Source of the DNA: Comamonadaceae bacterium
GTDB lineage: Bacteria > Pseudomonadota > Gammaproteobacteria > Burkholderiales > Burkholderiaceae
Reading direction: 5' to 3'
DNA: 5,231 nt
Assembly: GCA_947505915.1 (NCBI GenBank)
Contig: CANNNH010000137.1
Location: forward strand, 1 to 5,231
The notes beneath the pieces were generated by a model. It ran no database searches, had not been told where the DNA came from, and saw nothing but the letters and a program-made list of their open reading frames with translations. This document shows positions 1 through 5,231 of this stretch, in pieces. The translations under genes were made by a program, and so were the position numbers. Each line of letters opens with the position of its first letter. The first letter of the stretch is position 1.

Positions 1-2353
1 TGCCGCGGCCGTGGCGCGTGTATTCGTCGATCGAGGTGCGCTTGCCGTAACCGTTTTGCGTGGCGGTCAGCACGCCTTGCTGCTCGTCTTCAGCCACCAG
101 CATGGCGATCACGTTCTGGCCTTCTTCGAGCATCATCCCGCGCACACCGCGCGCTGTGCGGCCCATGGGGCGCACGTCGTTTTCGTCAAAGCGCACGGCC
201 TTGCCGCCGTCTGAAAACAGCATCACGTCGTGTTTGCCGTCGGTCAGCGCCGCACCAATCAAAAAGTCGCCATCGTCTAAGTCCACAGCAATGATGCCGG
301 CCTTGCGCGGGTTGTTGAAATCGTCCAGCGGTGTCTTCTTGACAGTGCCCATCGAGGTGGACATGAAGACGTAATGGTCGGCCGGGAAGCTGCGGTTGTC
401 GCCTGTGAGCGGCAGCACCACCGTGACTTTTTCGCCTTCTTGCAAAGGGAACATATTGACGATGGGGCGGCCGCGCGAGCCGCGCGAACCGGCTGGCACT
501 TCCCAGACCTTGAGCCAGTACAGCCGGCCGCGATTGGAGAAGCACAAGATGTAATCGTGCGTGTTGGCGATGAAAAGCTGGTCCACCCAGTCGTCTTCTT
601 TGGTCGCCGTGGCTTGCTTGCCCCTGCCGCCGCGTTTTTGGGCGCGGTATTCGCTCAAAGGCTGGCTCTTGATGTAGCCCAGGTGCGACAAGGTCACCAC
701 CATGTCGGTGGGCGTGATCAGGTCTTCGGTGCTCAGGTCAAAAGAGCTGTGTTCGATCAGGCTGCGCCGCGCGCCCAGCTTGGTCTGGCCGAATTCGTTT
801 TTAACGACAGTCAACTCGTCGCCAATGATGGTGGCAACCCGCTCGGGCCGCGACAAGATGTCCAGCAGATCGTCGATCTCGGCCATCACTTCTTTGTACT
901 CGACGACGATCTTGTCTTGCTCCAGACCGGTCAGGCGTTGCAGACGCATCTGCAAAATCTCTTGTGCCTGCGTTTCCGACAGGCGGTACAAGCCGTCACC
1001 GCCCATGCCGAACTCTTTGTCCAGGCCGTCAGGGCGGTAATCGTCGGCGTTGACCACGCCGCCATCGGCGCGGGTGCGGGTGAGCATTTCGCGCACCAGC
1101 TTGCTGTCCCAGGGCTTGAGCATCAGCTCGGCCTTGGCCACAGGCGGGGTGGGCGCGTTGCGGATGATCGCAATGAACTCGTCAATATTGGCCAGGGCAA
1201 CCGCCAGGCCTTCCAGCACATGTCCGCGTTCGCGCGCCTTGCGCAGCGTGAAGACGGTTCGGCGTGTGACCACTTCGCGCCGGTGCGACAAGAACACCTG
1301 GATCAGGTCTTTCAGGTTGCACAGCTTGGGTTGGCCGTTGACCAGCGCCACCATATTGATGCCGAAGTTGTCTTGCAACTGCGTCTGCTTGTACAGGTTG
1401 TTGAGCACCACCTCGGGCACTTCGCCGCGCTTGAGCTCGATGACCAGGCGCATGCCGGACTTGTCGCTCTCGTCCTGAATATGGCTGATGCCTTCGATCT
1501 TTTTTTCATGGACCAGCTCGGCCATGCGTTCTTGCAGCGTCTTTTTGTTGACCTGGTAGGGCAGCTCGTCCACGATGATCGACTGGCGCTGGCCCTTGTC
1601 GATGTCTTCAAAGTGGCATTTGGCGCGCATCACCACCCGCCCGCGTCCGGTGCGGTAACCGTCACGCACGCCGTTGATGCCATAAATAATGCCGCCGGTC
1701 GGGAAGTCAGGGCCGGGGATGATCTCCATCAGGTCCTCGATGCTGGCCTCGGGGTTTTTCAGCATGTGCAGGCAGGCATCGACCACTTCATTCAGGTTGT
1801 GCGGCGGAATGTTGGTCGCCATGCCCACAGCGATACCGCCCGAGCCATTAATCAGCAAATTGGGAATGCGCGAAGGCAGCACCAGCGGCTCTTTTTCGCT
1901 GCCGTCGTAGTTGGGCCCGAAATCAACCGTTTCCTTGTCGATGTCGGCCAGCATTTCCTGGGCGATCTTGGACAGGCGGATTTCGGTGTAACGCATGGCG
2001 GCTGCGTTGTCGCCGTCCACTGAGCCGAAGTTACCCTGGCCGTCCACCAGCAGGTGGCGCAAAGAGAAATCCTGCGCCATCCGGACGATGGCGTCGTACA
2101 CCGACTGGTCGCCGTGCGGGTGGTACTTGCCGATCACGTCACCGACGATACGGGCCGACTTCTTATACGGCCGGTTCCAGTCGTTGTTGAGCTCGTGCAT
2201 TGCGAACAACACGCGCCTGTGTACCGGCTTAAGGCCGTCACGGGCATCTGGCAATGCACGCCCCACAATCACGCTCATGGCGTAATCGAGGTAACTGCGC
2301 CGCATTTCCTCTTCCAGGCTGATGGGGAGGGTTTCTTTGGCAAACTGGGTCAT
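1..2353 (-). CDS. gyrA: DNA gyrase subunit A, 3' end cut off by the window edge
   Basis: GyrA is the breakage-reunion subunit of the cytoplasmic A2B2 gyrase, which introduces negative supercoils using ATP hydrolysed by GyrB. I translated the minus strand from the ATG at 2353: 784 codons with no stop or frameshift. Seen: an N-terminus running without indels against E. coli GyrA, with [20 protein letters not shown] at residues 21-40, HPHGD at 78-82 and the catalytic tyrosine Y122 in AAAMRYTE (codon 1988-1990). The tower/coiled-coil follows. The GyrA box QKRGGRG (620-640, from about residue 572) opens the C-terminal beta-pinwheel, of which most blades are present. Compared with the roughly 870-890 residues usual in the family, about 90-100 C-terminal residues, including the usual acidic tail, lie outside the window. 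Residue 83 is Gln rather than the E. coli Ser; Asp87 is kept. Only a weak AGG lies 7-9 nt before the ATG. The gene is divergent from ompA. Identification is secure. Confidence 0.98.
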   Translation of the reverse strand, partial: MTQFAKETLPISLEEEMRRSYLDYAMSVIVGRALPDARDGLKPVHRRVLFAMHELNNDWNRPYKKSARIVGDVIGKYHPHGDQSVYDAIVRMAQDFSLRHLLVDGQGNFGSVDGDNAAAMRYTEIRLSKIAQEMLADIDKETVDFGPNYDGSEKEPLVLPSRIPNLLINGSGGIAVGMATNIPPHNLNEVVDACLHMLKNPEASIEDLMEIIPGPDFPTGGIIYGINGVRDGYRTGRGRVVMRAKCHFEDIDKGQRQSIIVDELPYQVNKKTLQERMAELVHEKKIEGISHIQDESDKSGMRLVIELKRGEVPEVVLNNLYKQTQLQDNFGINMVALVNGQPKLCNLKDLIQVFLSHRREVVTRRTVFTLRKARERGHVLEGLAVALANIDEFIAIIRNAPTPPVAKAELMLKPWDSKLVREMLTRTRADGGVVNADDYRPDGLDKEFGMGGDGLYRLSETQAQEILQMRLQRLTGLEQDKIVVEYKEVMAEIDDLLDILSRPERVATIIGDELTVVKNEFGQTKLGARRSLIEHSSFDLSTEDLITPTDMVVTLSHLGYIKSQPLSEYRAQKRGGRGKQATATKEDDWVDQLFIANTHDYILCFSNRGRLYWLKVWEVPAGSRGSRGRPIVNMFPLQEGEKVTVVLPLTGDNRSFPADHYVFMSTSMGTVKKTPLDDFNNPRKAGIIAVDLDDGDFLIGAALTDGKHDVMLFSDGGKAVRFDENDVRPMGRTARGVRGMMLEEGQNVIAMLVAEDEQQGVLTATQNGYGKRTSIDEYTRHGRG

Positions 2354-2417
2354 GAAGGGCCTGAGAGAAGTCGCAAATAAGCGCAATGCTAGAAATTGGG
2401 CGCCAACGCAGCTTTGG

Positions 2418-2431
2418 AGCTAAATTTGGCT
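2418..2431. repeat. Near-perfect 14-bp AT-centred palindrome in the gyrA leader
   Basis: The sequence AGCTAAATTTGGCT pairs with its own reverse complement at every position except one G/T pair. It also overlaps an imperfect direct repeat, TTTGGAGCTAA at 2413-2423 and TTTGGCTAA at 2425-2433. It sits 65-78 bp upstream of the gyrA start. It could be a small operator or chance; no regulator is identified. Confidence 0.35.
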
Positions 2432-2439
2432 AACCCGTC

Positions 2440-2445
2440 ATTTTA
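2440..2445 (-). promoter_or_regulatory. Candidate gyrA -10 hexamer (weak)
   Basis: On the minus strand this reads TAAAAT, five of six matches to the sigma-70 -10 consensus. It would start a gyrA transcript near 2432 with a leader of about 80 nt. No good -35 lies at 16-18 bp, so the call is tentative. A second possible hexamer, TAGCAT, lies nearer the gene, also without a clear -35. Confidence 0.25.
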
Positions 2446-2536
2446 AGGCTTTGTGTCAGCCGACCTTTTGTGGCTCACCAGCAACATAAAAAGAACCAGC
2501 TCCAGCCTAAGGGCTTTTGGGGTGGGCTAAGTTCAG

Positions 2537-2570
2537 TGGAGCCCCAATTGAGGTGTGGCACAATAGTTGT
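2537..2570 (+). promoter_or_regulatory. Probable ompA promoter (extended -10, or sigma-54-like)
   Basis: At 2556-2564 the sequence TGG-CACAAT fits an extended -10 (TGn followed by a 4/6 hexamer), with a poor -35 candidate TGGAGC at 2537-2542 and a 16-bp spacer. The same bases also fit a sigma-54 -24/-12 element: TGGCAC (2556-2561), five bases, then TTGT (2567-2570), where the consensus has TTGC. A start near 2571 would leave a leader of about 79 nt. An extended -10 read by the housekeeping sigma factor is the more likely reading, because OmpA is normally abundant and constitutive. Confidence 0.45.
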
Positions 2571-2638
2571 AACGCTTGAGGTGGTGGTCATTTCAGGCGT
2601 ATCGATCAGCAATCGCAGCCTAGCTGCTGTATTTCTCT

Positions 2639-2644
2639 AGAGGA
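2639..2644 (+). promoter_or_regulatory. Shine-Dalgarno of ompA
   Basis: AGAGGA lies 5 nt before the ATG at 2650 and fixes the ompA start. Its first bases are part of the 8-bp palindrome CTCTAGAG (2634-2641). Confidence 0.75.
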
Positions 2645-2649
2645 CTACC

Positions 2650-3327
2650 ATGAACAAACTCAATAAAGTGGCCTTGTTGCTTGCTTCTGCAGCGCTTGTG
2701 ACCGCTGCCGGCGCACAAACAGTTGACAACTGGAGGAACGGCACTGGCGAGCTGGCCTGGAAAAACGGCGCTGGCGATCTGTGCTGGCGTAACAGCAGCT
2801 GGACACCTGCAACTGCTGCCAAAGGCTGCGATGGCGCCATCGTTCCAAAACCAGCACCAGCGGCAGCACCAGCACCAGCACCAGCACCAGCACCACGTGC
2901 TGCAGCTCCTGCCCCAGCACCAGCACCTGTTGCCCGGCCTGCTGCCCCAGCTCTCCCAGCTGTAGCCGCCACGAAGGTGACTTACGCTTCTGACGCTTTC
3001 TTTGACTTCAACAAATCTGCCTTGAAAGCAGAAGGTCGCGCCAAGCTTGACGATCTGGTCGGCAAGATCAAAGGCATCAGCCTCGAAGTCATCATCGCTG
3101 TCGGTCACACCGACTCCGTTGGCAGCGACGCTTACAACCAGAAGCTGTCTGTCAAGCGCGCCGAATCCGTCAAGGCCTACCTGGTGACCAAGGGTATTGA
3201 GAAAAACCGTGTTTACACCGAAGGCAAAGGCGAGAAACAGCCCGTTGCTGACAACAAAACCGCTGAAGGCCGCGCTAAAAACCGCCGCGTCGAGATCGAA
3301 GTCGTTGGTACACGCGCTAACAAGTAA
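2650..3327 (+). CDS. ompA: OmpA-family outer membrane protein with peptidoglycan-binding C-terminal domain
   Basis: This envelope protein, 225 residues, is expected to be periplasmic and outer-membrane associated and to bind peptidoglycan non-covalently. Seen: a signal peptide (Lys-containing N-terminus, hydrophobic core about 7-20, AGA cleavage motif at 20-22); a Trp-rich tandem motif at 28-46; two cysteines, C45 and C60, that could form a disulfide; a Pro/Ala linker at about 66-104; and an OmpA_C/OmpA-MotB domain at about 110-220. In the latter, FFDFNKS (117-123), GHTDSVG (152-158), the peptidoglycan-contacting Asp D155 and Arg R170, and NRRVEI (211-216) are recognisable. There is no room for the eight-stranded barrel of E. 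coli OmpA (mature form about 325 residues), so it resembles the short OmpA proteins of Burkholderiales. The ATG follows a good Shine-Dalgarno. It has its own promoter and terminator, so it is monocistronic. The family is certain; anchoring in the outer membrane without a barrel is unresolved. Confidence 0.95.
   Translation: MNKLNKVALLLASAALVTAAGAQTVDNWRNGTGELAWKNGAGDLCWRNSSWTPATAAKGCDGAIVPKPAPAAAPAPAPAPAPRAAAPAPAPAPVARPAAPALPAVAATKVTYASDAFFDFNKSALKAEGRAKLDDLVGKIKGISLEVIIAVGHTDSVGSDAYNQKLSVKRAESVKAYLVTKGIEKNRVYTEGKGEKQPVADNKTAEGRAKNRRVEIEVVGTRANK
2734..2787 (+). repeat. Two tandem 27-bp units in ompA encoding a Trp-ending 9-residue motif
   Basis: The units are 2734-2760 and 2761-2787. They encode RNGTGELAW and KNGAGDLCW, giving the pattern (R/K)NG(T/A)G(E/D)L(A/C)W. 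About 21 of 27 bases match, so an old in-frame duplication is likely. A degenerate third start (RNSSW) follows. Confidence 0.75.
2869..2892 (+). repeat. (CCAGCA)4 hexanucleotide repeat coding for Pro-Ala in ompA
   Basis: Four perfect CCAGCA copies encode residues P74-A81. Related shorter runs lie at 2851-2862 and about 2914-2925. The unit is two codons, so copy-number change would lengthen or shorten the linker without shifting the frame. Confidence 0.9.
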
Positions 3328-3346
3328 TCCCTGCGGATCGCTTGTC

Positions 3347-3374
3347 AAAAACCGCGCTACGGCGCGGTTTTTTT
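3347..3374 (+). terminator. Intrinsic terminator of ompA
   Basis: An 11-bp stem, AAAAACCGCGC (3347-3357) with GCGCGGTTTTT (3362-3372), closes on the loop TACG. This gives a C(UACG)G tetraloop of the very stable UNCG class. The T run extends from 3368 to 3374. It lies 20 nt after the ompA stop and should separate ompA from ubiG transcription. Confidence 0.93.
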
Positions 3375-3384
3375 ATGCCTCAAC

Positions 3385-3390
3385 GATAAT
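3385..3390 (+). promoter_or_regulatory. Candidate ubiG -10 hexamer
   Basis: GATAAT matches TATAAT at five of six positions and ends 7 bp before the ubiG ATG. Transcription would then begin at about 3396-3398, on or beside the start codon. The -35 position would fall on the ompA terminator stem and shows no consensus, so the call is uncertain. Confidence 0.35.
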
Positions 3391-3397
3391 CAATAGC

Positions 3398-4105
3398 ATG
3401 CACCCCACTGAAAACGCCGACCCTGCCGAACTCGCTAAATTCTCCGAACTGGCCCACCGCTGGTGGGACACCGAAAGCGAATTCCGTCCCCTGCACCAGA
3501 TCAACCCCTTGCGCCTGGCCTGGATTGACGACATCGTTCCTTTGGCGGGCAAGCGCGTACTCGACATCGGCTGCGGCGGTGGCATTCTGGCTGACGCCAT
3601 GGCGCGCAAAGGCGCCGAGGTGCTCGGCATTGACCTGGCCGGCAAAGCCTTGAAAGTCGCGCAGCTGCACGCGCTGGAGGCGCAAACCCAGGGCGTGAGC
3701 TACCGTGAAGTCAGCGCCGAAACCCTGGCCGCCGAGCAGCCCGAGGGCTTTGACGTAGTGACCTGCATGGAAATGCTCGAGCACGTGCCCGACCCTTCTT
3801 CAGTGGTGCGTGCCTGCGCCACCTTGGTCAAGCCGGGCGGCCATGTTTTTTTCTCCACCATCAACCGCAATGCCAAGGCCTTTGTCTTTGCCATCGTCGG
3901 GGCCGAATACATCCTCAATTTACTGCCGCGCGGTACGCACGAATTCGCTAAATTCATCAAGCCCAGCGAACTGGCGGCTTATGCCCGCGCTGCCGGCCTG
4001 GACCTGGCGCACACCCGCGGCATGGAATACAACCCCCTGACCCGCCACTACTGGCTTAGCGCCAACACCAGCGTCAATTACATGTTGGGCATGCGCAAAG
4101 CATGA
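3398..4105 (+). CDS. ubiG: Ubiquinone biosynthesis O-methyltransferase UbiG
   Basis: UbiG is a SAM-dependent methyltransferase that carries out both O-methylations of ubiquinone synthesis: 2-polyprenyl-6-hydroxyphenol to the methoxy form, and 3-demethylubiquinol to ubiquinol. It acts at the inner membrane face. The product has 235 residues, against 240 in E. coli. Seen: the family N-terminus around FSELAHRWWD (15-24) and LHQINPLRL (32-40); class I motif I VLDIGCGGG (54-62); an acidic residue ending strand 2, D79; the UbiG hallmark CMEMLEHVPDP (from 123); and a hydrophobic stretch, AFVFAIVGAEYILNLLP, in the region known in UbiG for membrane lipid contact. The start at 3398 gives the usual length. 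The frame stays open upstream to 3197, but that crosses the terminator and the ompA coding region. No Shine-Dalgarno precedes the ATG. The gene overlaps the next one by ATGA (4102-4105). Confidence 0.96.
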   Translation: MHPTENADPAELAKFSELAHRWWDTESEFRPLHQINPLRLAWIDDIVPLAGKRVLDIGCGGGILADAMARKGAEVLGIDLAGKALKVAQLHALEAQTQGVSYREVSAETLAAEQPEGFDVVTCMEMLEHVPDPSSVVRACATLVKPGGHVFFSTINRNAKAFVFAIVGAEYILNLLPRGTHEFAKFIKPSELAAYARAAGLDLAHTRGMEYNPLTRHYWLSANTSVNYMLGMRKA

Positions 4106-4779
4106 GCCGGCCTTTGTTTGAAGGCATCAAAGCAGTGCTGTTTGACCTGGACGGCACGCTCATCGACAGCGCGCCCGACCTGGGCGCCGCCGCCAACAAG
4201 ATGCGCATTGACCGCGGCCTGCCATCATTTCCCCTGCTCGACTACCGGCACATGGCCGGCGCAGGGGCGCGTGGCCTGATCGGTGTGGCCTTGGGTTTGA
4301 GCCCTGAGCATCCTGATTTTGCGGCGCTCAAAGAAGAGTTTTTATTGAACTACGAAGCCTGCATGACCGAGCGCACCTACGCCTTTGAGGGCGTAGAAGA
4401 GCTCATCCGCCAGATCGATCGTGCCGGTTTGAAATGGGGCGTTGTCACCAACAAGGCCGAGCGCTTTGCCTTGCCGCTAACCCGCACCATGCCCTTGTTT
4501 GCCACGGCCGCCACCGTGGTCTGCGGCGACACCACGCCACACCCCAAGCCGCACCCCGCTCCCCTGCTCGAAGCCGCCCGGCAATTGCAGCTGGAGCCCC
4601 GGCAGTGCATTTATGTGGGTGACGACGAACGCGACATCATTGCAGGACGCGCCGCCGGCATGCCCACCGTGGCCGCTGCTTACGGTTACCTGGGTGCCAG
4701 CGGCGAAACAGCCGCCTGGAACGCAGACGCCACCATCGGTTCTGCCCGCGATCTATTGCCTTATTTTCAAATGCCCTAA
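4102..4779 (+). CDS. gph: HAD-family phosphatase, Gph type (phosphoglycolate phosphatase or, more likely, MurNAc-6-phosphate phosphatase MupP)
   Basis: This is a cytoplasmic, Mg-dependent HAD phosphatase of 225 residues. Seen: motif I DLDGT with nucleophile D15 and acid/base D17; an alpha-helical cap of subfamily IA at about 22-90; motif II VVTNK with T116; motif III lysine K149 in HPKPHP; motif IV GDDERD with D174 and D178. All catalytic residues are present. This family is routinely annotated as phosphoglycolate phosphatase (Gph). However, the gene directly after ubiG near gyrA in Pseudomonas is mupP, whose product dephosphorylates MurNAc-6-phosphate in the AmgK/MurU peptidoglycan recycling route. 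The segments WGVVTNK..RFA.P and the GARG cap region look like MupP as I remember it, so I lean that way. Translation is probably coupled to ubiG through the 4-bp overlap. No terminator separates it from ssrA. The fold is certain, the substrate is not. Confidence 0.93.
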   Translation: MSRPLFEGIKAVLFDLDGTLIDSAPDLGAAANKMRIDRGLPSFPLLDYRHMAGAGARGLIGVALGLSPEHPDFAALKEEFLLNYEACMTERTYAFEGVEELIRQIDRAGLKWGVVTNKAERFALPLTRTMPLFATAATVVCGDTTPHPKPHPAPLLEAARQLQLEPRQCIYVGDDERDIIAGRAAGMPTVAAAYGYLGASGETAAWNADATIGSARDLLPYFQMP

Positions 4780-4782
4780 GAT
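4756..4782 (+). promoter_or_regulatory. Candidate ssrA promoter inside the end of the phosphatase gene
   Basis: TTGCCT (4756-4761, four of six matches to the -35) and TAAGAT (4777-4782, four of six, with T1, A2 and T6 kept) are spaced by 15 bp. A start near 4789 would lie just before the mature tmRNA end at 4792, which RNase P generates. The phosphatase stop codon TAA forms the first half of the -10. The spacer is short, hence moderate confidence. Confidence 0.4.
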
Positions 4783-4791
4783 AGATCACTT

Positions 4792-5178
4792 GGGGCTGCA
4801 TTGGTTTCGACGTGGGTTCGGACGCGGTGTGGTGCATGTCGAGCTGAATGTGCTCGTAAAACTGATTCAAAAAAACTAACTGCAAACGACGAACGTTTCG
4901 CACTCGCAGCTTAATTGCCTGTGAGCTTTACAACAGCAGGCCGATGGGCTGGGCAAGGGGTCTTTAGCGCAAGTTAAAGGCTCCCGGCTGTAAAGATAAT
5001 TTCATCGGCTGGCTCCGGGCTGGGTACCTTAACCCGGGGCAAGACAATAGGGTGCTGGCGTTCTGTGTAGCGTGCGACTGCGCGACACAGGAGGTAAGAC
5101 TTAAATCAGACCGCTAAACATGTAGATCTGCCCGAAAAAGGCTTGCGGACGGGGGTTCAAATCCCCCCAGCTCCACCA
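4792..5178 (+). ncRNA. ssrA: Transfer-messenger RNA (tmRNA, 10Sa RNA)
   Basis: tmRNA, with SmpB and EF-Tu, enters stalled ribosomes, accepts the nascent chain on its alanylated tRNA-like end and supplies an mRNA segment that tags the product for ClpXP and other proteases. The RNA is 387 nt in one piece. Seen: acceptor stem GGGGCTG (4792-4798) pairing with CAGCTCC (5168-5174), including one G-U; discriminator A and an encoded CCA (5176-5178); T arm GGGGG (5151-5155) and CCCCC (5163-5167) around TTCAAAT; the 5' tRNA-like segment GGTTTCGACG near 4803; helix CGAGC/GCTCG (4840-4844, 4852-4856) in the pseudoknot 1 area; and the tag reading frame at 4882-4914. The 3' part CTAAACATGTAGAT (5114-5127) resembles the E. 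coli counterpart. Pseudoknots 2-4 should lie between about 4918 and 5110; I did not fold them. It is probably transcribed from its own promoter plus read-through from upstream. Confidence 0.97.
4882..4914 (+). other. ssrA: tmRNA proteolysis tag reading frame (ANDERFALAA, stop TAA)
   Basis: The resume codon GCA at 4882 begins ten codons, ANDERFALAA, ending in TAA at 4912-4914. It resembles E. coli ANDENYALAA, with the AND start and the LAA end recognised by SspB/ClpX and ClpXP. The A-rich stretch and CTAACT just before it match the usual region that positions the resume codon. The Arg-Phe at tag positions 5-6 fits a betaproteobacterium. Confidence 0.95.
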
Positions 5179-5189
5179 TACCGCATGAC

Positions 5190-5225
5190 AAAGGCCGCTA
5201 ACGACATACAGTTAGCGGCTTTTTT
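5190..5225 (+). terminator. Intrinsic terminator of ssrA
   Basis: The stem GCCGCTAAC (5194-5202) pairs with GTTAGCGGC (5211-5219) around the loop GACATACA and is extended by a G-U pair and three A-U pairs. Six T residues follow at 5220-5225. It starts 11 nt after the CCA end, so the precursor needs only short 3' trimming. Confidence 0.93.
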
Positions 5226-5231
5226 CAGCCA

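Larger units (their letters stand above)
2354..2649. other. Divergent intergenic region between gyrA and ompA
   Basis: This 296-bp gap separates the start codons of gyrA (leftward) and ompA (rightward), so it must hold both promoters. It contains no convincing ORF and no recognisable RNA gene. It is more AT-rich than the flanking genes between about 2370 and 2500. Seen inside it: a near-palindrome at 2418-2431, a TAAAAT hexamer on the minus strand at 2440-2445, imperfect complementary segments GCTCCA (2499-2504) and TGGAGC (2537-2542), and the ompA promoter-like element at 2556-2570. The roles are inferred from position only. Confidence 0.7.

Noticed and set aside
374..2023. Long plus-strand open frame of 549 codons
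   Set aside because: It is the antisense shadow of gyrA. The product is rich in His, Val, Gln and Ala with no recognisable family, while the opposite strand encodes unmistakable GyrA without interruption.
2499..2545. Possible hairpin from GCTCCA (2499-2504) and TGGAGC (2537-2542), with inner GGGCT/AGCCC alternatives
   Set aside because: The arms are short, the loops long and the competing pairings mutually exclusive, so a regulatory RNA or terminator is not supported.
2634..2641. CTCTAGAG palindrome overlapping the ompA Shine-Dalgarno
   Set aside because: An 8-bp palindrome is expected by chance, and nothing else supports an operator there.
2620..3348. Minus-strand open frame of 242 codons opposite ompA
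   Set aside because: The Cys/Trp repeat in its product is simply the complement of the CCAGCA Pro-Ala repeat. There is no family similarity, and ompA on the plus strand is certain.
3197..3397. Upstream extension of the ubiG frame to an ATG at 3197
   Set aside because: It lies out of frame inside ompA and crosses a strong intrinsic terminator. Starting at 3398 gives the usual UbiG length and N-terminus.
4499..4879. Plus-strand open frame running from the phosphatase gene into ssrA
   Set aside because: It is an out-of-frame shadow of the phosphatase that ends within the tmRNA. Its composition is biased to Pro/Ala/Arg and it has no family motif.
1..5231. Search for CRISPR, insertion sequences, toxin-antitoxin, phage or other accessory systems
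   Set aside because: Every coding stretch is accounted for by conserved housekeeping genes. No spaced direct repeats, transposase motifs or terminal inverted repeats were seen.

Overview
The window reads as ordinary core chromosome of a betaproteobacterium, most likely order Burkholderiales and probably Comamonadaceae-like. This rests on three points. The tmRNA encodes the proteolysis tag ANDERFALAA. The OmpA-family protein has the barrel-less, Trp-motif plus Pro/Ala-linker architecture I associate with Burkholderiales. The gene order is gyrA / ompA / ubiG / HAD phosphatase / ssrA. The genus assignment is inference; nothing in the window fixes it.

Layout: positions 1-2353 hold the N-terminal 784 codons of gyrA (DNA gyrase subunit A) on the minus strand; its C-terminal end lies beyond the left edge. 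A 296-bp divergent intergenic region (2354-2649) follows. It carries a probable ompA promoter, a weak candidate gyrA promoter and a small AT-centred palindrome. Then, all on the plus strand: ompA (2650-3327) with its own strong intrinsic terminator (3347-3374); ubiG (3398-4105), which has no visible Shine-Dalgarno but a TATAAT-like hexamer just upstream; a HAD phosphatase (4102-4779) overlapping ubiG by 4 bp (ATGA); and the tmRNA gene ssrA (4792-5178), 12 bp after the phosphatase stop, followed by an intrinsic terminator (5190-5225).

How the genes fit together: gyrA (DNA supercoiling) and ompA (outer membrane-peptidoglycan tether) are divergently transcribed and independent. ubiG and the phosphatase form a translationally coupled pair. 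UbiG does the two O-methylations of ubiquinone synthesis. The phosphatase is usually labelled Gph (phosphoglycolate phosphatase), but its position next to ubiG and its sequence resemble MupP, the MurNAc-6-phosphate phosphatase of peptidoglycan recycling. ssrA (trans-translation rescue of stalled ribosomes) can be transcribed from a promoter inside the end of the phosphatase gene and possibly also by read-through from the ubiG pair.

I found no mobile element, CRISPR array, defence locus or clearly undescribed system. The points most worth a second look are the non-canonical residue at GyrA position 83, the Gph versus MupP identity, the possibly leaderless ubiG, and the ompA promoter, which fits both an extended -10 and an almost complete sigma-54 pattern.
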